Source of the DNA: Diospyros lotus
Lineage: Eukaryota > Streptophyta > Magnoliopsida > Ericales > Ebenaceae
DNA: 64,000 nucleotides
Assembly (NCBI RefSeq): GCF_014633365.1
Contig: NC_068347.1
Span: 33,894,116-33,958,115 of the forward strand
Direction of reading: 5' to 3'
The notes beneath the pieces are model-generated. The model did not search any database, was not told the DNA's origin, and was given only the letters and a program-made list of their open reading frames with translations. Positions 10,742-23,883 of this stretch are shown in pieces (positions within the stretch are counted from its first letter, which is position 1; every line of letters begins with the position of its first letter). The translations under genes were made by a program, and so were the position numbers.

Positions 10742-13700
10742 TCATGTGAGGTTCAAATCAACGTTTAAGATATCGTGGTTATTTTTTGGGTACAGCACTT
10801 TTTGATATTTAAAAGGGCTATTAGCTAAAAAAAAATCAAACGTTTTGAATTTTTGTAATTTTATTTAATATTTTTAATTTTGACCCAGAAGAATCTAATT
10901 TTTGAAATTAGTTGTAATTTTAACAAATGTTAAAATTAATTTTGATCTGCGTGGGGTTTGCGCATGTGACATGCCACTTGATATTTAATTTAATTTTTAA
11001 TTCTTTTTATTACTTTTTAAAAAAAATGCTCTCTCTAACATATACACCAACATATATATATTCCTGCACAGAGCAACATATATATATATACACATAGGAA
11101 AAGTCCGATCGTGTAGTATCCCATATCTGTGTGAGGTATCATGTAATTTTAATGAGTTTAAAATATCGAAAAGTGGATTTGATAATAGAATAAATCACCA
11201 AATTAGCTGTAGGGAATGTCCCGAGGCTGAGATTTCAAAGGAAAATAATATGTCGTTGATAAGTCTCCCGAGATAGGATTTTTAGTATCAAAAGAAATTG
11301 GATCAAAGTTAATTTTCGATACAGCTTCAATTCGGGCCGAAAATTGAATTGTCGGTAGGGAGCGCCTCAAAATTTAGATATTTACAAGAAATGATATATT
11401 AGATTATAGTTATTTTTTTTATAAAAGTTATTATAGTTTTTCATGTAAAAAAAAAAATCAAATTGCAGCGTGAAGCATGGTCACCTGCTGCAAATCGTGG
11501 AAGGCAATTTCGGCCATGGGGCAGCTGTTCTCTGTCAGGGCATGGTCGAGCATGGGCCAAGGTCGCGTAAGGGCAAAGCAACGGCCTTTGATTGATCGAA
11601 GAACGGACGAATTTGGCTATAAATAGCCGAGCTTTAGCCAAGGGTTTTCACAAGTTTAAGCTTCGATTTGGTCAAGTTTTGGGAAGTTTCTGAGATTAAG
11701 ATTAAAGGGCTTTTGTTCCCTAAGAGTAGAGGAGTATTTCTGAAGATTTTGAAACATTTTGGAGTGTGTTTGAAGGGTGTTCGAGGGTCACCGAAAAGTC
11801 CCGCGCTGTGGTCGAACCGAGCCTGATTTTGCTCGATTTGGAGCCTTTCGGTGGTTGTTTCGAGCACCCAAGGGTGCCATTGTGATCGACTAGGAGAGAG
11901 CTTTCAGCTGGTGTGATCGGGGGCAAATTTCGATGCCGGCTGACGAATTGCTCGCCGGAGAAGACGACGCGTGTGCATTGCACACGCGACTACCACATGC
12001 AACACCACTCGCCCGCACATAAGGGCGCGTGGAGGCTCAGGTATTTTTGGAATTTTTTTTTTTTTGAGAAAAATAAATTAGAAATTATGGTGGAAGAAAA
12101 TTTTGAAAACTGTTGGAGGAAATGATCATTTTGTAATTTTCAAGGGAAATAAGACTTATGAAAAACAGGAAAAAGTATAGGAAAATTTTAAAAAAATTCT
12201 AGAAGTCAAGGAATATTGATTTATGAATTATTGTGAAGAAAAATCGAGGAAAAACCTTGAGTATTTATTTGAATTTTTTAAGAGAAATATAGTGGAAATA
12301 AGAAAAAAAATTGGAGAAAATAGATATTGATATGCTTTTATGAACAAATATGATTCTTAGGGTGTCTTGAAGTTTGAGGTGAAAAGACTCATGCAAAGTT
12401 GCGTCTAAAGGTGAGTGTTATTCCCGATGGCTTAGTTTATTGTGAGTGGTTCTACCGGAAAAGCTTAAGTTGTTCAAACCAATTCTTGTACATATTCTTG
12501 TTACTTTGATCACTTTGATTTATCGTGAGCAACTGGTTTCGTGCGATGGTTCGTCTAAACGATTATTTACACATGTATTGAATTTCGTACAGTAAATTGC
12601 ATACATAGAAATGTTGATTTTATATTATGCATGTTATGATTTTCGGCATTGGCATGTTATGTGTTGTCCATGTAAGACGTGGGTTGTTAACCTGTGACGT
12701 AGCGCTTGAGTGACAGCACTCAGGATGTGTGCCGAGGATTAATGCTATGTGACCCACTTGGAATGGGGCTGAGACGGACTTTACCCTACGGTACTCAAGT
12801 GGCGGGGCTGAGTGTAATGCCCCGGCCCCACAAACGAGTGCCACCATAACCCATATTACAACCTCGGCCAAACTCGAAGGACAGTTATGCCCCTACTAAT
12901 ATAAATCTCTAAAATAATATGGGCACCCTGGGTGGGGTCCAGGCTTCGTCGCCTTTGACCGGACGAGAGCTCAGGAGTAAATTGCGAGGACAGCGGAAAC
13001 TCACTCGAGCCTCGTACCTGATTAGGCCCTTGGAGTGTTAATCCAATTTCAAACGAATATCAACAAGCCCAATAAATTACTTCAACCACCAAACATAATT
13101 AAACATATCACAGTTTTTGGCCGTAGTTGACAGGTATAAGTTCCCTACCCTACCGGGTTTACTCAAAGTGGGAACCTTAACTTGGTTCCAGCTTACTTTA
13201 GGTTAAACCATAACCAACACCCATAGCTAACACATAGTAGTTATATTACAATATTAACATTTGGGGTTAACCCACACCCCCACGGTTAACAGTCGCTGCC
13301 AACTGGCGGCTCCTCTATTAGTACCGCCTTTCCTTTCTTAGATCCCGAGCCACCTGCTGGGTTAGTGAAAAATACAAGGGTGAGTCCCGAGGACTCAGTA
13401 AGGGTAATATGAGTTGCAGTAAATTAAAATGCATGACAATTATAGAATAATGTGAAGTGCATTATGCATGTTGGCTTGTCCATCTCAACCTAAACCGGAT
13501 TTTAGTGGCCCCACTGATTTCATTTAGGACTCCATCTCGAGACTCACACGGCCCAAATCTACAACCTTATGCCTAGACACTTCTCCCACAATCTAATACA
13601 AGCCATGCCAAAGTAAATTTACATGCAAACCATATTAAACCTTACCACGTGTTAATCTCGTGTTACGCGTTAGTTTCACGTTCCAATTTCCTAATTAATT

Positions 13701-14015
13701 TAGCTAAACATGCGACTGACTCATAAATAGCACTATTAAATAAATTTAAAACATTTTTATACCTCGCGTACACATACAGGCAGAGTTTCGGCGCTTTAAA
13801 AATTACGGAGCATTCACAACGATGAAACATCGCTATTTATAAGCGCCAGAAGATGAGGAATCGGCCAAGGGAGGGAAATTTGGGTTGCCAGGGGCCTCCC
13901 TTATGCTGCCACGTGGCAGCAAGGGAGAAGGGGTGTATGGCCACCCACGCAGCACAGCCAAAGGCGCACGCCTGGAGCCCTGGCCGCGTGGCTGCGCACG
14001 GCCTTGTTGCGCGCG

Positions 14016-16053
14016 TGATTAGTGGTTAATTTTATAAAAATTTTGTTATAATTATACCCTTCTTTTGATCTTAAAAATGGTTTAAATTAGATATTAATAT
14101 ATATTTTATGGTTATATGCAAGTTTAAATTGAAAAATGAATGAAATGAAATTTTAAAGTAAAATTTAATAATAATAATAATAATATATAAAATTATATAT
14201 AATACATATACATCATTATATGCATGCATGTAATATATATATATAATATAATCTAATATATATATATGTGTGCCATGTGTAATACATATATATAATATAT
14301 AATTTATTAATAACATTAAATTATTATTTTTTTTTTTTAGGCATGAAGAATTCAAGCCCATGAAGATTTAAAGTCCATGAAGACATCAAATCCATAAAAA
14401 ATTCAAATCCATGAAGAATTCAAGCCCATGAAGATTTAAAGTCCATGAAGAATTAAGGCCCAATTTGAGCAACCCATGGAAGATATTATTTGGAGAAGGC
14501 CCAAGGATTATTTTTAATCCTAATAAAGATTAAAAAACCAATTTATAGAAATCTATTTTTATTTTTTATGTGAGAGCTTTATTAGGTATGTTTTTTAGCT
14601 AAAATCCATTTAACTATTAGGTGGATATTATAGCTAAAATCCATTTAACTTTATGAGTGCTTTATTAGGTATGTATTTTAGCTAAAATCCATTTAATATT
14701 AGGTGTGTATTATAGCTAAAATCCATTTAACTTTAAGTGTGTGAGTGCCCATTAGATATAATTATGTCTAGTTGAATAATTGAAATTGTGTGGTTTGTAT
14801 TGCATCTTGTGGCCTATAAATAGCTCACTTGATTGCATTTGTAAGTGTGATTATTATTCTTGAATCAAAGTTTAGTTATTTCCTTAGAATTCTCTCTTTG
14901 AGAATTGCTTTTGTTCTCTCTCATTTTCTTTAGTATTTTCTCTTGTGATCTTACTTTCTTCCTTTCTTCCTTTCTTCTTTTCTTCTTTTAAATTCTTATG
15001 TCATTTATTATTACTTTATTATTCACCGCCTAAATGGACGGTTAGTTTATGCCTTTAAATTCTTGCAATTTTAATTCTTGTATTTTAATTGTTCACCGCC
15101 TAAATGGACGGTTAGTTTCTTGCCTTTAAATTCTTGCAATTTTAATTCTTGTATTTTAATTATCTACCGCCTAAATGGCCGGTTAGTTTCTTCTATTTTA
15201 ATTCCTGTCATTTAAATTCTGTTATTTAAATTATGTCATTTAAATTGTTGTCAATTAATTTAATAGAGATGAGTAGCTAAATCTAATCTTGGGTTAAGGC
15301 AAGGACAGTGTCTAACGCCAATGATTCCCAAAGAAAGCTACGCTTTAAATGAGTAACATTGGTTTAAACTTCAATATGAGTGTGTTTTGATTATTGAAAA
15401 ATCACTAGGTTTGGATTGGAGCGTAAGCCTAAGAGCTTTCATGTCACGCATGAGAGTTACTAGAACTGGAAACGCTATCATACCCAAACCCGGATGATTA
15501 ATTTAGTTGTTTTGTGTATTAATTGTAATTGAATTTATGGTAGTTTCTTAAATTAGAATCCCGCATATCATGTATGGGGATTGCTTAAACTAGAGCTATC
15601 ATTATCTTTAATTGCATTTAATAACAAATCCTCATATCTGAAATTAAATTAATGTTGCTAATCTTTTATGCTAATATTTGGGAATCAACGGGTTGGCACT
15701 GAAATTGTCTTAACTCAAGTACTTTCCAATTTCATATTCTCACGTTTAGTATTTATTTCAACTTCTGTCTTGCTTTATTTTCTAGTATTTGTTATCTAAA
15801 AAAATCATAAAAAAATCATGTTATCAATCCATCTAAATGCGTGTGCGTGTGTGTGACATTCTTTTTTCTTTTGCCATAAATAAATCTCTCAGTGGACGAC
15901 CTGGACTTATCCAGAAAGTATAAATTTAAATTTGAACTACAACTGCACTCGTACACTGACGAGTATAAACCTCTCGCCTAAATAAATAAATAAAATATAA
16001 AATTTTTATTGTGTTTTGTTTTGTGTTTTAATTGCAGGGTGAGAGTGCAGTCA
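14016..16053 (+). repeat. 5' LTR of the Athila-type element
   Basis: 2038 bp, TG to CA. It holds several internal tandem arrays: short units around GAATTCAAGCCCATGAAG (14343-14460), AGCTAAAATCCATTTAA units (14600-14735) and three units with CCGCCTAAATGGACGGTTAG (15027-15190). Confidence 0.93.
14815..14822 (+). promoter_or_regulatory. TATA box of the 5' LTR
   Basis: TATAAATA after GGCC, upstream of a pyrimidine-rich leader. The same box is at 26641-26648 in the 3' LTR. This is the likely start region for the genomic RNA. Confidence 0.6.
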
Positions 16054-16058
16054 AATTT

Positions 16059-16075
16059 TGGCGCCGTTGCCGGGG
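16059..16075 (+). other. Primer binding site, tRNA-Asp
   Basis: TGGCGCCGTTGCCGGGG starts 5 bp after the 5' LTR and is complementary to the 3' end of plant tRNA-Asp including CCA. This is the usual primer for Athila-clade elements. Confidence 0.85.
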
Positions 16076-16189
16076 AGATTGAGGCAAAAACAAAAAGAAA
16101 AAAAAAAAAAAAAAGAGAAAGAAGAAGCATCTCCTGATAAATTCGGTAACTCTGTTTCTTTTTACTTTATTTTTGTTTGTCCATTGTGT

Positions 16190-19100
16190 ATGATACTTAG
16201 GTCTGGTAGAACTGTAGAAAATCAATCGCTCATGTCTCAACACAATGAGAACATACCACTTGCACACAACATGTCTGCACGTGGTAGTGACCACGGTGAC
16301 CCTGATCCCATTGATCAGGAGATGATCAGACCCCTCAGAGAGTATCTTCATCCTCCTAGGCAGACAACCCCCTCTTGTATTATTCTTCCCATCAACCACC
16401 ATAGGTTTAACTTCAAACCTGGCACAATCCAATTGTTGCCAACTTTTCATGGCATGGATTCTGAAAATCCATATACTCATATGAAAGAATTTGAGGAAGT
16501 ATGTAGCACTTGCATGGACCATACAGTAAATGAGGATGTCATCAGATTAAAACTCTTTCCATTCTCACTGAAAGATAAGGCAAAAATATGGTTAAGCACT
16601 CTCTCACCTAGATCTATAGGAACTTGGAGAGAAATGCAAACAACTTTCTTAAAAAAATACTTCCCTGCCAACAGAACTGCTACTCTTCAAAGACAAATCA
16701 TGAACTTTGCCTGTAAACCAAATGAGAATTTTGCTCAAGCGTGGGAAAGGTTTAAAGACCTTCTTCACACTTGTCCGCACCATGCTTTTGAGCAATGGAG
16801 AGTGGTCAGTTTCTTTCATGATTCACTCACTCCACAATTGAAAATGCTAGTTTCTACAATGTGCAATGGAGAATTCTATGAGAAGACTCCAGAAGAAGCT
16901 TTCCACTTCTTTGACACATTGGCTGAGAATACAAGAAACTGGGAAGTTGGTCCAACATCTGCTCTTGATTCAAGAGAAAATCCACAACCTAGAGGGAGAT
17001 ACCAACTAAGTGAGAGTGATGATTTAAATGCAAGACTAACTGCTTTAACAAAGAAAGTTGAAAACATGCAACCCAAAAAGGTGCAATCTGTTAATCAAGT
17101 GGAAGTAAAGTGTGTTGTGTGTGATGCAATAGATCATTCAACTGAAGAATGTCCTACCCTACCTGCTTTCAAGGAGGTATTGTATGGGCAGACTAATAAC
17201 AATCATTCACACAACTTTGAGGGGAGACAAAATCAAAATCAGAGTGGAGCCTATTATGGGAATAATCAGAACTACAATTCATACCATCCCAATAATAGAA
17301 ATCACCCCAATTTTTCTTGGAGAAATGATTTTGGAAATCATTCTCAACCTCCCTTCCCTGCACAACAGCACACTTTCCAACAAAATCAAGGTTCTTCATC
17401 CAATACTTACCAACCTCCTCATAGGAGATCTTTGGAAGATACCTTGCACCAGTTCATCCAAAGTCAAACAGGTATCAATAATCAGGTTGCTCAGCTTGTC
17501 AAAAATCAAGACCAAACAAATAGAGCTGTAGAAGACATTAGGAGCCAGTTGACCAAGATAACACAAACATTGAGTGTGAGAGAACCCGGAAGGTTTCCAT
17601 CCCAAACTAATCCTAACCCAATTAGACAAACCAACCAGGTAGAAGCTTCAAATAGTGAAACCAACACTCATGAACAAGTGCAAGCAGTGACTGCCCTAAG
17701 AAGTGGAAGAATAATTGAGAAACCAACTGATCCTAGGATAAACCAACATGTTGATGAAGAAAAAGAACCAAAAGATTATGAATCCACCGTGGAAAAAAAT
17801 GAAAAAAATGAAAAAAATGAAAAACAAAAAGAAAATGAGAAAGAAATTCAATACAGGCCCAAACCACCTTTTCCACAAAGGTTGAATCATTTGAAAAAAG
17901 AGCAACAAAATACAGATATATATGAAGTGTTTAAGCAAGTGAGAATCAACATCCCGCTGTTGGATGCAATCAAACAAACACCTTCATATGCAAAGTTTTT
18001 GAAAGATCTGTGCACTGTCAAAAGGAAAACAAATGTGCATGAAAAGGCATTCTTGACTGAACAAGTCAGCGCCATTCTCCAATTGAAAACTCCTCCCAAA
18101 TACAAAGACCCAGGCTGTCCAACCATTACATGCATCATAGGAAGTCAAAAGGTTGATCGGGCACTCTTGGATTTAGGAGCTAGTGTCAATTTGTTGCCAT
18201 ACAGCGTGTATCAACAGTTGGGATTAGGTGAGCTTAAACCCACTAGAGTGACCCTTCAGCTGGCTGATCGATCAGTCAAAGTTCCACGAGGAATTGTGGA
18301 GGATGTTCTGGTACAAATCGATAAGTTCTACTTTCCAGTAGACTTCATCGTTTTGGACACCCAGCCACATCAGGGTCCTCAACCTCCTGTGCCAGTCATC
18401 TTAGGTCGACCATTCCTTGCCACATCAAATGCCATCATCAACTGTAGGAATGGTGTGTTAAAGCTATCTTTTGGGAACATGACTGTAGAAATGAATATCT
18501 TCAGGGTAGCCAAACATCAGGACACTGAGAGTGAAGTGGAGGAGGTAGACTTGATCCAAACACTGACCAATGACTGTTTTGAAGAGTTCATGAGAAGACC
18601 CAAAGAAGGAAATCAAGATCTTGAAGAAATAAAAGAAGTGGAAGTCATAAGCAAAGAAAGTGAGAAGCCTACATGGATGCCTGGTTTAGAGCCATTAAGG
18701 AACTTGGACAGTAAGCTCATGGCTCCTGATAGCCATCAGTCCACGCCTGAGAGAAAGCCATTGCCCAGTGATTTGAAGTATGTCTTTCTAGGAGAAGGGG
18801 AAGCATTCCCAGTAGTGATCTCTTCAAGTTTGACACCTCAGCAAGAGCAACAATTGATAGAAGTTCTAAAAGCACACAGGAAGTCATTAGGATGGACCAT
18901 TTCAGATTTGCAAGGTATTAGCCCTTTGATATGTACTCATAAGATATTCTTGGAAGAAGGAGCAAAACCAGTTAGGCAAATGCAAAGGAGATTAAATCCC
19001 AACATGAAAGAAGTTGTCAGAAAAGAAGTGCTTAAGCTATTGGATGCTGGAATAATTTACCCAATCTCTGATTCTAAGTGGGTAAGTCCAACACAGGTAG

Positions 19101-21670
19101 TACCCAAAAAGTCTGGAGTCACTGTTGTAAAAAATGAGAACAATGAACTGATTCCCACGCGCATCCAGACAGGATGGCGTATGTGCATTGATTATAGAAA
19201 GCTCAATTCTGTGACAAGGAAAGATCATTTTCCTTTGCCTTTCTTGGATCAAGTTCTGGAGAGAATAGCAGGCCAAGCCTACTATTGTTTCTTAGATGGG
19301 TACTCAGGGTACAATCAGATAGAAATTGCATTAGAAGATCAAGAGAAGACAACTTTCACATGTCCATTTGGGACATTTGCATACAGGCGCATGCCATTTG
19401 GGTTATGCAATGCTCCAGCCACCTTTCAAAGGTGTATGATGAGCATTTTCAGTGAAATGGTTGAGCAGATTGTTGAAGTATTTATGGATGACTTTTCTGT
19501 TTATGGAAGTAACTTTGAGGCCTGTTTGGAGAATTTGAAAAAGGTTTTAGCAAGATGTGAGGAAACAAATCTGATACTCAATTGGGAAAAATGTCACTTC
19601 ATGGTGAAACAGGGCATAGTCTTGGGGCACATCGTTTCATCTAGGGGGATGGAGGTAGACAGATCAAAAATTGAAACAATTCAAAAACTCCCCATCCCTA
19701 GGAATGTGAAAGACATCAGAAGTTTTTTGGGACATGCAGGGTTTTATAGGAGATTCATTGCTTCCTTTAGCACCATAACAAGACCCTTGTGCCATTTGTT
19801 GTCTCAAGATGTTCCGTTTGAATGGAGTCCTGCCTGTCAAAATGCTTTTGATAAATTGAAAGATGCACTCATTTCAGCACCTATCATTCAGTCCCCTGAT
19901 TGGTCCCTCCCGTTTGAACTTATGTGCGATGCTAGTGATTACGCGGTAGGAGCTGTGTTAGGGCAGAGGAAGGATAAGAAACCTCATGTGATATACTATG
20001 CTAGCAAAACTCTTAATGAGGCACAAAAGAATTACACCACTACAGAGAAAGAGTTACTAGCAGTTGTCTTTGCCCTGGACAAGTTCCGATCTTACCTCGT
20101 AGGGTCACTAGTGATCATTTTTACTGATCACGCTGCTCTGAAGTATTTGTTCACAAAGCAAGATGCAAAACCCCGTCTGCTCCGATGGATCTTACTCCTG
20201 CAAGAGTTCAACATTGAAATCAGAGACAAGAAGGGAGTAGAAAATGTGGTGGCTGACCATTTGTCAAGGATTCCAAGTCAAGATCTCACACAATTTGATG
20301 AACCAATTCATGACAATTTCCCTGATGAGCAACTGTTTGAAGTGAATGTTATTCGTGCATCATCTGTTGTCCCTTGGTATGCTGACATTGCGAACTACCT
20401 GGCAACTGGTCTGATCCCAGACCATTGGAGTAAGCAAGATAGGCATAAATTTTTCAGAAAAGTCAGAACCTTCTTTTGGGATGAGCCCTACCTCTTCAAG
20501 TATTGTCCTGATCAAATCATCCGTAGATGCATACCCGATCATGAGCAACAAAGTGTCATCAATTTCTGTCATACTCTTGCATGTGGAGGCCATTTTTCTG
20601 TCAAGAAAACAGTTGCAAAAATTTTTCAGAGTGGATTTTATTGGCCGATATTGTTCAAGGATGTGTACAAGTTCTGTTCAAATTGTGATCGATGTCAAAG
20701 GATAGGAAGTCTGTCAAGGAGAAACATGATGCCATTACATCCGATCCAAGTGTTAGAAGTTTTTGACTGTTGGGGTATGGATTTTATGGGCCCATTTGTC
20801 AATTCATTTGGTCATGAATATATCTTACTTGCTGTTGACTATGTGTCCAAATGGGTAGAAGCAATCCCGGCCAGAACAAATGACCATAGGACTGTCGTGA
20901 AATTTTTGAAAGAAAACATATTCAGTCGATTTGGGATGCCACGAGCAATCATCAGTGATGGGGGTTCCCATTTTTGTAATAAAGTTGTGGCAGGATTAAT
21001 GAAGAAATATGGTGTACTGCATAAGGTTGCAACACCATACCATCCCCAAACCAATGGTCAAGCCGAGCTAGCCAATAGGGAGATTAAGCGCATATTGGAA
21101 AAGACTGTTGCTGCTAATCGTAAGGATTGGTCCTTAAGACTAGTAGACGCTCTTTGGGCATACAGGACAGCTTACAAAACAATTTTGGGAATGTCTCCCT
21201 ATAGGCTAGTATACGGTAAATCTTGTCATCTGCCGGTGGAAATTGAGCATAAAGCATATTGGGCAATTCATAAGATCAACAAGAGTCTAACTGAAGCAGG
21301 CTTATCCAGGAAGCTCCAATTGAATGAACTTGAGGAAATTCGGAATGAAGCATTTGAAAATGCACGATTGGCCAAGGTTCGCATGAAAGAGTTACATGAT
21401 CGGCATATCATTCGAAAAAGCTTTCAGGTAGGGCAACAGGTACTCTTGTACGATTCTCGATTGCATCTATTCCCAGGAAAATTGAAGTCTCGATGGGTCG
21501 GCCCTTTTGTAATCAAGTTCATCTCAGGATATGGGTCATTTGAGATAGAAAATCCGGAGTCAGGACAGCTTCTAACAGTCAATGGTCATAGGTTGAAACC
21601 ATACCAGGGTAGTGTTGAGGAGAATGAAGGAGTTGTGGATTTGGATGATCCACCATCATCTGATGAATAA
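16190..21670 (+). CDS. gag-pol polyprotein, Athila-type Ty3/gypsy
   Basis: One uninterrupted frame, 1826 aa from the first ATG at 16190. The frame is open further upstream but has no earlier ATG. Order: gag with a retrotransposon gag domain; one CCHC knuckle at 17111-17152; aspartic protease with DLGAS near residue 661; reverse transcriptase with FMDDF near 1100; RNase H with [13 protein letters not shown] near 1247; integrase with an HHCC region and catalytic D1531, D1590 and E1626 (D-X35-E); no chromodomain. It would supply particle, processing, copying and insertion functions. All motifs look intact, so this copy may be competent for its own movement. No frameshift or stop separates gag and pol. 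The accessory genes lie 840 bp and more downstream. Confidence 0.95.
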   Translation: MILRSGRTVENQSLMSQHNENIPLAHNMSARGSDHGDPDPIDQEMIRPLREYLHPPRQTTPSCIILPINHHRFNFKPGTIQLLPTFHGMDSENPYTHMKEFEEVCSTCMDHTVNEDVIRLKLFPFSLKDKAKIWLSTLSPRSIGTWREMQTTFLKKYFPANRTATLQRQIMNFACKPNENFAQAWERFKDLLHTCPHHAFEQWRVVSFFHDSLTPQLKMLVSTMCNGEFYEKTPEEAFHFFDTLAENTRNWEVGPTSALDSRENPQPRGRYQLSESDDLNARLTALTKKVENMQPKKVQSVNQVEVKCVVCDAIDHSTEECPTLPAFKEVLYGQTNNNHSHNFEGRQNQNQSGAYYGNNQNYNSYHPNNRNHPNFSWRNDFGNHSQPPFPAQQHTFQQNQGSSSNTYQPPHRRSLEDTLHQFIQSQTGINNQVAQLVKNQDQTNRAVEDIRSQLTKITQTLSVREPGRFPSQTNPNPIRQTNQVEASNSETNTHEQVQAVTALRSGRIIEKPTDPRINQHVDEEKEPKDYESTVEKNEKNEKNEKQKENEKEIQYRPKPPFPQRLNHLKKEQQNTDIYEVFKQVRINIPLLDAIKQTPSYAKFLKDLCTVKRKTNVHEKAFLTEQVSAILQLKTPPKYKDPGCPTITCIIGSQKVDRALLDLGASVNLLPYSVYQQLGLGELKPTRVTLQLADRSVKVPRGIVEDVLVQIDKFYFPVDFIVLDTQPHQGPQPPVPVILGRPFLATSNAIINCRNGVLKLSFGNMTVEMNIFRVAKHQDTESEVEEVDLIQTLTNDCFEEFMRRPKEGNQDLEEIKEVEVISKESEKPTWMPGLEPLRNLDSKLMAPDSHQSTPERKPLPSDLKYVFLGEGEAFPVVISSSLTPQQEQQLIEVLKAHRKSLGWTISDLQGISPLICTHKIFLEEGAKPVRQMQRRLNPNMKEVVRKEVLKLLDAGIIYPISDSKWVSPTQVVPKKSGVTVVKNENNELIPTRIQTGWRMCIDYRKLNSVTRKDHFPLPFLDQVLERIAGQAYYCFLDGYSGYNQIEIALEDQEKTTFTCPFGTFAYRRMPFGLCNAPATFQRCMMSIFSEMVEQIVEVFMDDFSVYGSNFEACLENLKKVLARCEETNLILNWEKCHFMVKQGIVLGHIVSSRGMEVDRSKIETIQKLPIPRNVKDIRSFLGHAGFYRRFIASFSTITRPLCHLLSQDVPFEWSPACQNAFDKLKDALISAPIIQSPDWSLPFELMCDASDYAVGAVLGQRKDKKPHVIYYASKTLNEAQKNYTTTEKELLAVVFALDKFRSYLVGSLVIIFTDHAALKYLFTKQDAKPRLLRWILLLQEFNIEIRDKKGVENVVADHLSRIPSQDLTQFDEPIHDNFPDEQLFEVNVIRASSVVPWYADIANYLATGLIPDHWSKQDRHKFFRKVRTFFWDEPYLFKYCPDQIIRRCIPDHEQQSVINFCHTLACGGHFSVKKTVAKIFQSGFYWPILFKDVYKFCSNCDRCQRIGSLSRRNMMPLHPIQVLEVFDCWGMDFMGPFVNSFGHEYILLAVDYVSKWVEAIPARTNDHRTVVKFLKENIFSRFGMPRAIISDGGSHFCNKVVAGLMKKYGVLHKVATPYHPQTNGQAELANREIKRILEKTVAANRKDWSLRLVDALWAYRTAYKTILGMSPYRLVYGKSCHLPVEIEHKAYWAIHKINKSLTEAGLSRKLQLNELEEIRNEAFENARLAKVRMKELHDRHIIRKSFQVGQQVLLYDSRLHLFPGKLKSRWVGPFVIKFISGYGSFEIENPESGQLLTVNGHRLKPYQGSVEENEGVVDLDDPPSSDE

Positions 21671-22510
21671 GGGAAGTTTCATGTCGTCTGGGAATCTGAC
21701 GTTAAAAGACCACCTTTCCATTTAGGTTAAATGGATGTTTATAGATCTGAAAAAAAAAATAAAATAAAAATAAAAATAAAAAAAATAATAATAATAATAA
21801 TAATAAAGAAGTATATATATAAGTTGTTCATTTTCTGCATTACTTAATTAACTTTGATTCAAATAGTGTTTCTCTGTATGCAGTCTAAATAAAAATTTTT
21901 CCATACGAGTTCATGTATTGAAGACCGTCAGGTATGCCTATCTTCTATCCTTTTATTGCCGATTGAGGACAATGCGCAATTTAAGTTGGGGGGTAAGGTG
22001 TACTTATTGATTTATTAGTGAAATAATTTTGATTGACTTGATAATATTGTCTTGTGTGATATATATGATTTTATTGGGCCCCTACTAAAAAAAAAAAATA
22101 AAAAAAAAAAAATAAAAATTTACCACAAAAAAAAAAAATTAAAAAAAAAAAAAAAAAAATTTGAATTGAGAGAGACAGAATTGACGCTGGTGGTAGCTAT
22201 CTTTTCTTGGGCAGTGCAATCACACTGCCCTATAAAGGATAAGGCACACTGCCAAATGTTGAAAAATGAGGCACCAAGCGTTGAAAAAGAGACGCCAAGC
22301 CTGACCCTGTAATTGTGACATGTCTCGACTCGAGTGTAGAATAGTGATGACCGTTGCTCTATAAGAGACTCCACATCTGTATGAGGCAAGTCACCCTTCT
22401 TGAGCTCAATCTTCTCTCCTTTGTGTTATCCTTCGATCAGGTACTCTCATCCCTTTTGCAAAGTTTATAGTTCTTTACTTTTTTTTTCTTAGTATAGTTA
22501 AAAAAAAAAA
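21671..22510 (+). other. pol to accessory-gene spacer with polypurine-like tract 1
   Basis: A-rich simple sequence (21750-21820, 22088-22160). AAGTTGGGGGGT at 21983-21994 follows TTGAGGACAATGCGCAATTT. A pyrimidine tract ending in AG at 22470-22492 is a possible splice acceptor 18 bp before the next ATG. Confidence 0.6.
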
Positions 22511-23056
22511 ATGGATCTTTATCTCTCAAAAATTCACAAGTACTATCCATCTCTCCCGCAGAATGATTTGAAAAAAATTTATGTTGCTAGGTGTGAAAGA
22601 CTTAGGTTGTTGATGCTTAATAACATCCCTGAAGATATTCGTTGGCTGATCGAAGCAAAAGTTCGATTAGCTGGTGAAACTTCACCTAGTTTTAAGCATT
22701 TTCCAGGCTTAGGGAAGAGTAGTTTTGCGAAGAAAAGAAGAGCGAAAAGAGTGAATGGTTGTTACAAATGTGCTCGATGGACCTGTAACACACGATGCAA
22801 ATCTGTGGGGTTTACGTCCATAAATCGAGAAGATAAAATTAGTTTCATAAAGGATGGACTGAGTAAGGAGTCTCTGGATGATATCCGATTGACTCTTGAG
22901 ACGCATCCGTGTGGAATAGTGCAAAGAGAACTTCTTGCTTTATGGACCCAGTTCAGAAGTGACCACCAACGCTATAGTCTTGGGAATCTGACTAAAAACG
23001 ACCCTGTTTGCCAATCTATAAGAAAATTGGATGGGAAGCTTATCCCCGCTTCATAG
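22511..23056 (+). CDS. Basic Cys-rich zinc-finger-like protein (virus NABP-like)
   Basis: An intact 181-aa frame inside the retrotransposon. Residues 73-81 are a strongly basic arm (AKKRRAKR region). It is followed at once by C84-X2-C87-X4-C92-X3-C96, and then by a segment with FIKDG near 112. A basic arm running into a compact Cys cluster and a short FI-x-x-G stretch recalls the Cys-rich nucleic-acid-binding proteins of carlaviruses and related plant RNA viruses, some of which counter RNA silencing. That is pattern resemblance, not proven homology. The N-terminal third (residues 1-60) is helical-looking and unassigned. It sits where Athila elements have an env-like gene, but no signal peptide or membrane segment is seen. 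Alternative: a captured host zinc-finger fragment. Start chosen at the only N-terminal ATG, directly after an A-run. Confidence 0.75.
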   Translation: MDLYLSKIHKYYPSLPQNDLKKIYVARCERLRLLMLNNIPEDIRWLIEAKVRLAGETSPSFKHFPGLGKSSFAKKRRAKRVNGCYKCARWTCNTRCKSVGFTSINREDKISFIKDGLSKESLDDIRLTLETHPCGIVQRELLALWTQFRSDHQRYSLGNLTKNDPVCQSIRKLDGKLIPAS

Positions 23057-23223
23057 AAAGTGTTTAAGCCGTTTTTGGACGTAAAACCAGAGGAAGATGT
23101 GAGCCACAATCACAACTACTTATACATACGCATGATTTTTGTTTGTATTTATTTCTTGTTGAATTGTTGTATAGCTACTTTTGATCGCTAAATCTCTTTC
23201 CAGGGCATACAAAAGGAACAAAC
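23057..23223 (+). other. Spacer between the accessory genes with a possible splice acceptor
   Basis: 167 bp. CTCTTTCCAG ends at 23203, 21 bp before the LOG-like ATG, with a branch-point-like GCTAAAT just upstream. It may serve a spliced RNA for the second gene. Confidence 0.4.
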
Positions 23224-23883
23224 ATGGAAGGTCAGTTAGTTCGTCGAATCAAAACCATATGTGTACTTTGTGGCTCTCAACTTGGGAGTGATATTTGTTA
23301 CGCACTTGCAGCAAGCGAACTAGGCAAAAAATTAGGAGAGAAAAAAATTAATTTGGTATATGGAGGGGGAAGTCGTGGATTGAATGGTTATGTTTCACAA
23401 GCTGTACATCTTGGAAATTCATCTGTGGTAGGTGTAATGCCATTCCCTTTAGCTGAACCACATATTTCTGGGATTACACGCGGTTAACTTATAGAAACGA
23501 CTTCTATGTCTGAGCGTATGGCTTGTAAGATTTATCAGTCAGACGCCTTCATTGCTTTACCAGGAGGTTTTGGAACACTTGAAGAAATGTTTTGTATAAT
23601 CTCCTGGGCCAAGAGTAATCTCCATACCAAACCAATTGGACTTTTAAATGTTAACCATTTTTTTGATGGGTTGCTCTCTTTTCTTGATCAGGCTGTGGAT
23701 CAAAAGTTCATTTCTCTTTCAGCAAGAAAGATTCTCATTTCCGCATCCACCATTGATGAGCTGCTAGAAAAATTACACACTTATGTTCCACAGCACGATC
23801 CTTATGAGCCTTGGATAGACTGGTCTAAGGCAATTAGTAACAAGCGCCAAAGGGGTCCGATTAATTTAGATTTATCACTGTGA
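23224..23883 (+). pseudogene. LOG-type cytokinin riboside 5'-monophosphate phosphoribohydrolase, intronless, one in-frame stop
   Basis: LOG enzymes release active cytokinin bases from their riboside monophosphates in the cytosol. The frame is 219 codons plus terminal stop, the normal LOG length. Seen: CVLCGS at the N terminus, a nucleotide-binding VYGGGSRGLNG near residue 40-50, an Arg (98) aligning with the catalytic Arg, and the signature PGGFGTLEE at 113-121 with Glu121. A single TAA at 23485-23487 (codon 88) interrupts it. The same frame stays open to 23883, with an internal Met at codon 95 (23506). Plant LOG genes normally have several introns; none is present here, so the copy came through RNA. 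As it stands only an N-terminal piece would be made, barring readthrough. Other active copies of the element may carry an unbroken gene. Confidence 0.88.

Noticed and set aside
14071..14361. 96-aa minus-strand frame, present identically at 25829-26119
   Set aside because: It lies in AT-rich LTR sequence and is present twice only because it is in both LTRs; no domain.
16058..16189. Gag-pol start at the TTG inside the primer site
   Set aside because: The frame is open there, but it overlaps the tRNA primer site and has no ATG until 16190.
22120..22389. Minus-strand frame opposite the Athila spacer
   Set aside because: Low-complexity Phe-rich translation of an A-run; no conserved features.
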